Both the position numbers and the translations under genes were made by a program. A stretch of DNA of 5,187 bases from NCBI GenBank assembly GCA_964343975.1, contig CAYFLU010000215.1:1-5187 (forward strand), written 5' to 3'. Positions 1 through 5,187 of the stretch are shown in pieces. This DNA is from SCUN01 sp964343975 (lineage in GTDB: Bacteria > Acidobacteriota > Vicinamibacteria > Vicinamibacterales > SCN-69-37). Each line of letters begins with the position of its first letter. Within the stretch, counting starts at the first letter, position 1. The notes beneath the pieces are model-generated. The model had not been told where the DNA came from. It did not search any database and saw only the letters and a list, made by a program, of their open reading frames with translations.

Positions 1-524
1 ACGTTGTGGACGGAGAAGCCGATCTCGCCATCGAGGACGCCGAAGTTCTCGATCACCGACTGCGCTTTGGCTTTGCCCGTGTGCTGAAAGATCGGAATGC
101 CGATCCGCGCGCGCACCTGAATGGCGCGGCCGCCGTTCGGGGCCGACGACTCATCCGGCAATTCCTCGACGAACAGGCGGTACGCCGCTTCGAGCGCGCG
201 CGACTGCGCCTGCGTGCCGATGCGGATGCGCTTGCTCTCGTGCGCCGCCACCGAGACGAGCGGCGGATAGATCACGATGTCCGTCGTCTTGCCGAGCATC
301 CACCGGCCCTCGTCGTCTTGCGACCAGGTGTTGGCGGTCAGCTGAAAACGGATGGTGCGCTCGGAGTCGTTGCGGAGCGTCACGATCACGCTCGTCTCCG
401 CCGGCGTGAGCACGATGCGCGTCGGGCTGACGTTGAAGGCGGACGCCCACACGGGGGACGCCACCGTCAACGCGCCCGAAAGCGCGGTACCCACCACGAA
501 CCGGCGAAGCCACATCGCGATCAT
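1..524 (-). CDS. PapD-like fimbrial chaperone, archaic chaperone-usher type (partial, C-terminus outside window)
   Basis: Periplasmic chaperone that would bind and cap pilus subunits and hand them to an outer-membrane usher. The 174 visible codons are open to the window edge. Residues 1-29 form a signal peptide (basic MWLRRF, hydrophobic stretch, ending near VWASA). The mature N-terminus FNVSPTRIVL carries R36, matching the conserved subunit-anchoring Arg of PapD (Arg8). Other family marks are LRNDSERTIRFQL (50-62), the YPPLVSV segment (86-92), the chaperone signature AYRLFVEELP (114-123), and RIGIPIF (140-146), which corresponds to the G1 strand that donates hydrophobic side chains to subunits. 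The family is about 230-260 residues, so roughly the last quarter to third is missing. The ATG lies 6 nt after the pilin stop, in the same frame, with no clear Shine-Dalgarno, so translation is probably coupled to the pilin. A second ATG at 515 (M4) is possible. Family assignment is confident; subtype comes from the SCPU neighbours. Confidence 0.9.
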   Translation of the reverse strand, partial: MIAMWLRRFVVGTALSGALTVASPVWASAFNVSPTRIVLTPAETSVIVTLRNDSERTIRFQLTANTWSQDDEGRWMLGKTTDIVIYPPLVSVAAHESKRIRIGTQAQSRALEAAYRLFVEELPDESSAPNGGRAIQVRARIGIPIFQHTGKAKAQSVIENFGVLDGEIGFSVHN

Positions 525-530
525 GACGGT

Positions 531-1046
531 CTAGAAGTTGACCGTGGCCACGACCGTGTCGGTGTACGACCCGGCGGGCACGTCCTGACCGGCGGTCACG
601 CGCGCGTACACGGAGTACGTGCGCGCGGAGTGCGACGGCGCGGCCACCACGCTGAGCAAGCCCGCGCCGGAATTCGACCACACCGTGGTGCGGCTCGAGT
701 CCTGGTAGAGCTCGTACGTCAGGTAGTTGCCGGACGACGCGAGGCGGCGCGTCGAACCCGACGCGTTGGCGCCGGTGTCGAGGCCGATCGTGGTGGTCGC
801 GCCCTTGGTGCAGGTGATGATCACCGACCCGGTGGCGTCGAGATTGGCCGTCGCATTGGCGCTGATCGGATCGTAGGCGCCGAACGCGATGGCGGACGTG
901 GTGATGGTGCAGTTGGCAGCGACCGTTGCGGAGACCGACAGGTTGGCCGTGGCCGTGGATGCCGCCAGCGGCACATTCCACGCCACGAGCCACGCGGCGA
1001 GCATCGCCGCAACGGCAGTTAAACGAGTAGACCGACGAAGAAACAT
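531..1046 (-). CDS. Spore coat U (SCPU) domain pilin, probable main subunit of an archaic chaperone-usher pilus
   Basis: A secreted pilus subunit of 171 residues. An in-frame ATG at 1094 would add 16 residues, but it lacks a ribosome binding site and puts the signal peptide inside the protein. The ATG at 1046 has GAGG (1055-1058) 8 nt upstream and opens a classic signal peptide (MFLRRSTRL, then a hydrophobic run to about residue 34). The mature chain is one SCPU domain: an N-terminal alternating stretch NLSVSATVAA (35-44) suited to donor-strand exchange, C46 and C79 as a likely disulfide pair, FGAYDP (55-60), YELYQD (111-116), YARVTAGQDVPAGSYTDTV (147-165), and an aromatic C-terminus ending VNF. 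This matches CsuA/B-type pilins. It is the second pilin in its operon, followed at 6 nt by the chaperone. Being the major subunit is an inference from the complete donor strand and its place before the chaperone. Confidence 0.88.
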   Translation of the reverse strand: MFLRRSTRLTAVAAMLAAWLVAWNVPLAASTATANLSVSATVAANCTITTSAIAFGAYDPISANATANLDATGSVIITCTKGATTTIGLDTGANASGSTRRLASSGNYLTYELYQDSSRTTVWSNSGAGLLSVVAAPSHSARTYSVYARVTAGQDVPAGSYTDTVVATVNF

Positions 1047-1163
1047 GGCGAAAACCTCAATGGCCACACGAAAGGCCGTACGGTTAATCGACATGACAGA
1101 AGCAGACTTGAGGGGGCTTCTTCCCGACCCTTTGTTCCGGTAAAGACAGGACCCCGACGTCCC
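1047..1163 (-). other. 117-nt spacer between the two pilin genes
   Basis: Noncoding in my reading. Read on the minus strand it holds a 6-bp inverted repeat, AGAAGC/GCTTCT (1098-1103 and 1116-1121, 12-nt loop), and further down GGCC-N8-GGCC near the pilin start, then the GAGG ribosome binding site. No T-tract follows either hairpin, so neither is a terminator. I find no convincing -35/-10 pair. The spacer is long for an operon whose next junction is only 6 nt, so an internal promoter or mRNA processing that raises the level of the downstream pilin is possible but not shown. Confidence 0.35.
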
Positions 1164-1664
1164 CTAGAACGACACGCTAAGCACCAGACTCCCCGTGTAC
1201 GAGCCGGACGCGACGTCCTGACCTGCCGGAATCCTGGCGTAGTAGTTCTTCGTGTAGGTCACAAAGATGATCGGAAACGGAATCTGGATCGTTTGACCGC
1301 TCCCGATGTCGCCGAGGAGCTGGCCGTAGGTGGCGTCCTGATAGATGTTGTATTGCAGAACGTCCGTGGACGGGCCGGTCAATTGGCGCTGTCCCGACGT
1401 GTTGAGGCCCGAGATACCGATCTCGAGCAATGCGGGCGGGATCAGGCACCACACGGCCACGCTGCCCACGCTCGTCGAGGGCGCGGCGCTCGTGGGATCG
1501 TAGGTGCCAAAGCTCAGGCTCGATGCGGACGTGATGCTGCAGATGCCGAGAAACGGATCGGGTGCGGCCGCTCGAAGGCGCAGTGGCTGCACGAGCAGGG
1601 CACTGGCCACGAGGGCCAGGACCAGGGCGGTGCGCCAGCGCGGGGCTCGGGCGGAGTCGGACAT
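1164..1664 (-). CDS. SCPU-domain protein, second (minor?) subunit of the chaperone-usher pilus
   Basis: A secreted protein of 166 residues, first gene of the minus-strand pilus cluster. GAAGG (1669-1673) lies 4 nt before the ATG. The signal peptide has a basic n-region (RAPRWR), a hydrophobic core (ALVLALVASALLV), and likely cleavage near LRAAA (about residue 34). The mature chain is one SCPU domain: C42 and C73 (probable disulfide), SFGTYDPTSA (51-60), QYNIYQDATYG (104-114), YYARIPAGQDVASGSYTGS (141-159), and a beta C-terminus ending SVSF. The C-terminal third closely parallels the neighbouring pilin (ARxxAGQDVxxGSYT), so the two look like tandem paralogues. Only about 7 residues separate the predicted cleavage site from C42, so the usual donor strand appears short or absent. 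That would suit a tip or initiating subunit, but this is inference. A CsuA- or CsuB-like minor pilin is the other reading. Confidence 0.85.
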   Translation of the reverse strand: MSDSARAPRWRTALVLALVASALLVQPLRLRAAAPDPFLGICSITSASSLSFGTYDPTSAAPSTSVGSVAVWCLIPPALLEIGISGLNTSGQRQLTGPSTDVLQYNIYQDATYGQLLGDIGSGQTIQIPFPIIFVTYTKNYYARIPAGQDVASGSYTGSLVLSVSF

Positions 1665-1715
1665 ATCGCCTTCGATAAATCGGCCTGCGGCGCCGTGGCT
1701 TGAGTCCGCTTCCTT

Positions 1716-1735
1716 TACAATGACGCGCGAAGGAG
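1716..1735 (+). promoter_or_regulatory. Candidate -10 box and ribosome binding site for the oxidoreductase gene
   Basis: TACAAT (1716-1721) resembles a sigma-70 -10 hexamer (consensus TATAAT). It lies in the 84-nt divergent gap between the pilus operon and the oxidoreductase gene. No -35 hexamer sits at 16-18 nt; TTGAGT (1700-1705) is only 10 nt upstream, too close for a standard pair. AAGGAG (1730-1735) is a strong Shine-Dalgarno core, but its 13-nt spacing to the ATG at 1749 is on the long side. The gap must also hold the promoter for the minus-strand pilus genes unless that is further upstream; I see no good candidate for it. Confidence 0.4.
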
Positions 1736-1748
1736 CGCACTTCTACTT

Positions 1749-3386
<1,638 letters not shown>

Positions 3387-3404
3387 ACACAGCCTCCTAC
3401 TGGC

Positions 3405-3460
3405 AAGTGGGAAGTCATAAGCAGTAAGTGGGACGTAAAAGGAGAAAGTTGGAAGTGAAA
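3405..3460 (+). repeat. Degenerate AAGTGGG heptamer repeat spanning the gene junction
   Basis: AAGT recurs in a 7-nt register at 3405, 3412 and 3426, with one-base variants AAGC at 3419 and ACGT at 3433. It then returns at 3446 and 3453 after a single 13-nt step. Two units are exact AAGTGGG. The purine-rich array fills the gap between the oxidoreductase stop and the DUF1080 start, and it contains that gene's ribosome binding site and start codon. The units drift, so this is an old or loosely conserved tract, possibly a dispersed intergenic repeat of the genome. Confidence 0.6.
3439..3444 (+). promoter_or_regulatory. Ribosome binding site that decides the DUF1080 start
   Basis: AAGGAG lies 10 nt before GTG 3455. 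It lies after the longer candidate start GTG 3428 and only 4 nt before TTG 3449. It therefore supports GTG 3455, which also places the lysines directly ahead of the hydrophobic signal core. Confidence 0.7.
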
Positions 3461-4528
3461 AAGACAACCCTTTCGGCGGCGGTCCTGATCATGGCGGTGG
3501 CGGTTCTGACGAGCGTCGTGCACGCGCGTCAGGCCGCCAACGCGTTTCTCGGGCAGTGGAACATCACCGGCGTCGCGCCCGACACGAACTACGTGTACTG
3601 GCTCGAGCTGAAGCAGGAGAACGGCAAGCTCACGAGCCTGTTCCTGAACCGCACGGGCCATCCGCTGCCGCTCACCGCGATGAAGATCGAGAACAACGAG
3701 CTCATCTTCCAGGCCGGCGGCACCGCGGAGAAGCCGACCGGGCCGGAATTCCACGCGAAGGTCGTGGACGGCAAGCTCGTCGGCTCGGTGGCGATCCCCG
3801 TGCGCGTGCCCACGCCGGGGAACGCGACGATCGATCGCAGCATGGGCGCGTCACAGGCGCAGGCCGCGGCCGGCGCGCCGCAGATGACCACGCGTACCGT
3901 GAACTTCGCCGGCGTCCGTCCGCCCGTGTGGCCGGCGGCCAACGCGAACGGCGCGCACACGTACGGCACGCCGGTCGTGCTCTACGACCAGACGATGAAG
4001 GACAAGGACCCGGCCACGCTGTTTGACGTGCAGAACACGCGCAGCCCGATCAACTGGCTGATCGAAGACGGCCTGCTCACGAACAAGGCGCCGGGCGGCA
4101 ACAACATCATCTCGAAGCAGAAGTTCACCGACTTCAAGGTGCGCGCGGAATACAAGCTCGAAGCGAAGAGCAACAGCGGCATCTACCTGCGCGGACGCTA
4201 CGAACTGCAGGTGCTCGACGACATCAACGACACGACCACCGAGAAGTTCCTGACGCAGGCGGCGATCTACGGCCGTCGCGCCCCGGACGTGCTCGCGAGC
4301 AAGGCGCCGGGCGAATGGCAGGTCATGGAAGCCGTGATGGTCGCCAACAAGGTCACCGTGACGCTCAACGGCAAGACGGTGCACAACAACCAGCCGGTCG
4401 TCGGCATCACCGGCGGCGCGCTCGACAACGACGAGCTCGCGCCCGGTCCGCTCATGATTCAGGGCGACCACAACCGCATCTGGATCCGCTCGCTGGTCGT
4501 CACGCCCATCACCAAGGCCGGCAAATAA
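3455..4528 (+). CDS. Secreted DUF1080 (3-keto-disaccharide hydrolase family) protein with an extra N-terminal beta domain
   Basis: A 357-residue protein starting at GTG 3455 (AAGGAG 10 nt upstream). GTG 3428 would add 9 residues read from the heptamer repeat and is unlikely. The Sec signal peptide is KKTT plus a hydrophobic core, with cleavage near VVHA (residue 24). Residues about 29-115 form an unassigned beta-rich domain (FLGQWNITG, YWLELKQENGKL). A linker at 130-145 is rich in Ala, Gln and Gly. The DUF1080 domain spans about 172-352, with WLIEDGLL (201-208), NSGIYLRGRYELQVLDD (240-256), AAIYG (269-273), GEWQV (286-290), TLNGKTV (303-309) and the closing MIQGDHNRIWIRSLVV (334-349). Family members are concanavalin-like beta sandwiches; characterised relatives cleave 3-keto-glycosides. 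Paired with the upstream oxidoreductase, it probably cleaves that enzyme's product. The terminator begins 28 nt after the stop. The exact substrate is not visible. Confidence 0.88.
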   Translation: MKKTTLSAAVLIMAVAVLTSVVHARQAANAFLGQWNITGVAPDTNYVYWLELKQENGKLTSLFLNRTGHPLPLTAMKIENNELIFQAGGTAEKPTGPEFHAKVVDGKLVGSVAIPVRVPTPGNATIDRSMGASQAQAAAGAPQMTTRTVNFAGVRPPVWPAANANGAHTYGTPVVLYDQTMKDKDPATLFDVQNTRSPINWLIEDGLLTNKAPGGNNIISKQKFTDFKVRAEYKLEAKSNSGIYLRGRYELQVLDDINDTTTEKFLTQAAIYGRRAPDVLASKAPGEWQVMEAVMVANKVTVTLNGKTVHNNQPVVGITGGALDNDELAPGPLMIQGDHNRIWIRSLVVTPITKAGK

Positions 4529-4555
4529 ACCGCAGTTTCCGCCTGACAAAAAACA

Positions 4556-4598
4556 AAAAAGCCGGGAGTTAATTCATCGAATTAACTCCCGGCTTTTT
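4556..4598. terminator. Strong intrinsic terminator, possibly bidirectional
   Basis: A perfect inverted repeat of 20 bp (4556-4575 with 4579-4598) closes on a 3-nt loop, ATC. The core is GCCGGGAGTTAATTC and its complement, flanked by an A-run (4555-4560) on the left and a T-run (4594-4598) on the right. The hairpin would therefore terminate on either strand. It lies 28 nt after the DUF1080 stop and insulates the next gene, 66 nt further on. Confidence 0.93.
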
Positions 4599-4651
4599 CT
4601 TGTCTCAGCGCTGGCCTGCGCCTCGGCACTCGCGACTGAAAAGACCTGCGA

Positions 4652-4657
4652 TATCAT
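4652..4657 (+). promoter_or_regulatory. Candidate -10 box placing transcription start at the ATG (leaderless)
   Basis: TATCAT matches TATAAT at five of six positions and fits the TANNNT pattern. Its last base is followed by 7 nt and then ATG 4665, so a normal transcription start would fall on the A of the start codon. No Shine-Dalgarno is present before that ATG, which agrees with a leaderless mRNA. No convincing -35 hexamer is visible, so confidence is modest. Confidence 0.4.
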
Positions 4658-4664
4658 CTCGGGC

Positions 4665-5187
4665 ATGACTTCAGGGCAGTCGCGTTGGATCTGGCAGTCG
4701 GCGCTTGGTGTGCTCGTGGCCGCGGGGCTCAGCTTCGGGTTGCGGACGCCGCTCGGTGAGACCACGGGCGTGGCGATGGCGATGAGCCAGGCGCCGGCCG
4801 GCGAATGCCAGCTCGGCTACATCCCGGATGCCGAAGGCAAATGCCAGCCGGTCGACTTCTGCAAGTTCAACAACGGCGAGTGCGATCCGAACGTCACGTG
4901 CACGAACACGGCCGGCTCGCGCACGTGCGGCGCCTGCACGGCGGATTTCGTGGGCGACGGCTACTACGGCTGCAAAGATCCGAACGAATGCGCGTCGGGC
5001 GGCTGCGGTCCGAACGACGTGAAGGCGCCGTCGATCCGGACGTCGGGCAGCCAAAACGTCACCGCCACCTCGGCTGACGGCGCCGTGGCGAAATACTGGG
5101 CCTACGCGATCGACAACGTCGACGGGCCGGTGGCCGTGACCTGCGCGCCGAAGTCGGGCGCGACGTTCCCGATGGGGCCGACCACGG
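4665..5187 (+). CDS. Secreted EGF-like / HYR domain protein (partial, C-terminus outside window)
   Basis: The frame stays open for 174 codons to the window end. Residues 8-30 (WIWQSALGVLVAAGLSFGL) form a hydrophobic export signal or anchor; M38 and M40 are later possible starts but would lose it. Residues 48-114 are cysteine-rich (C48, 60, 66, 73, 79, 88, 91, 103, 109, 114). Within them, C66 to C103 fits an EGF-like module: CTNTAGSRTC, then FVGDGYYGC, close to the EGF_3 pattern with N-x-x-GS and GDG. From about residue 118 a HYR (hyalin repeat) domain begins: KAPSI, NVTATSADGAVAKYWAYAIDNVDGPVAVTCAPKSGATFPMG, with the typical D-N-V-D-G, V-T-C and sGatFpmG features. Such domains serve extracellular binding or adhesion; no enzyme is indicated. 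It follows the terminator, so it is probably a separate unit. Further HYR or other repeats may follow outside the window. Confidence 0.8.
   Translation, partial: MTSGQSRWIWQSALGVLVAAGLSFGLRTPLGETTGVAMAMSQAPAGECQLGYIPDAEGKCQPVDFCKFNNGECDPNVTCTNTAGSRTCGACTADFVGDGYYGCKDPNECASGGCGPNDVKAPSIRTSGSQNVTATSADGAVAKYWAYAIDNVDGPVAVTCAPKSGATFPMGPTT

Noticed and set aside
151..993. Minus-strand open frame of 280 codons in another frame
   Set aside because: Low-complexity Arg/His-rich product that overlaps both real minus-strand genes; a high-GC shadow.
6..1022. Plus-strand open frame of 338 codons antisense to the chaperone and pilin
   Set aside because: The product is Arg/His/Gly-rich with no family resemblance. 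The minus strand here encodes proteins with signal peptides and clear chaperone and SCPU motifs. High GC content explains the open frame.
1047..1094. Longer pilin start at ATG 1094
   Set aside because: No ribosome binding site precedes it, and it would bury the signal peptide. ATG 1046 has GAGG at 8 nt and opens directly with the basic signal region.
1047..1163. Cyclic-di-GMP riboswitch or attenuator in the pilin spacer
   Set aside because: The GEMM consensus elements are absent, and the hairpins found are short with no T-tract.
1696..1710. Possible sigma-54 -24/-12 promoter (TGGC ... GC)
   Set aside because: The GG-to-GC spacing is 11 instead of 12, and the -12 element is not TTGC.
3428..3454. 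Longer DUF1080 start at GTG 3428
   Set aside because: The nine extra residues come from the heptamer repeat, and the AAGGAG site lies inside them, so it cannot serve that start.
3851..4549. Minus-strand open frame of 232 codons antisense to the DUF1080 gene
   Set aside because: Arg/Val/His/Asp-rich shadow with no motif; the plus-strand DUF1080 signature is unambiguous.

Overview
The window is high-GC bacterial DNA with dense coding on both strands. It contains six supportable genes, two of which run off the ends. No phage, transposon, CRISPR, rRNA or tRNA is visible. The base composition, a Tat-exported Gfo/Idh/MocA oxidoreductase next to a DUF1080 protein, an archaic chaperone-usher cluster, and a degenerate AAGTGGG heptamer repeat between genes together suggest an environmental Gram-negative of the Acidobacteriota type, perhaps Vicinamibacteria. 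This taxonomic guess rests on gene style only; Verrucomicrobiota, Planctomycetota or Gemmatimonadota cannot be excluded.

Left part (1-1664, minus strand): the start of an archaic (sigma, Csu-like) chaperone-usher pilus operon. In transcription order it holds a minor spore-coat-U (SCPU) subunit (1664-1164), a second SCPU pilin that looks like the main subunit (1046-531), and a PapD-like periplasmic chaperone (from 524, cut by the window edge). An usher and a tip adhesin are expected beyond base 1 but cannot be seen.

Middle part (1749-4528, plus strand): an apparent two-gene unit divergent from the pilus operon. It encodes a Tat-signal Gfo/Idh/MocA NAD(P)-dependent oxidoreductase, then a Sec-signal DUF1080 (3-keto-disaccharide hydrolase family) protein. 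The inferred joint role is extracytoplasmic glycoside breakdown: oxidation of a sugar to a 3-keto-glycoside, then cleavage of the weakened glycosidic bond. A perfect 20-bp stem terminator (4556-4598) closes the unit.

Right part (4665-5187, plus strand): the beginning of a secreted, cysteine-rich protein with an EGF-like module followed by a HYR (hyalin-repeat) domain. It is cut by the window end and may start from a leaderless transcript.

Most of the content fits known families. I see no clear undescribed system. The points most worth a second look are the oxidoreductase/DUF1080 pair with its unusual insert and extra domain, the pilin lacking an obvious donor strand, the heptamer repeat that carries a ribosome binding site, and the EGF-HYR protein.
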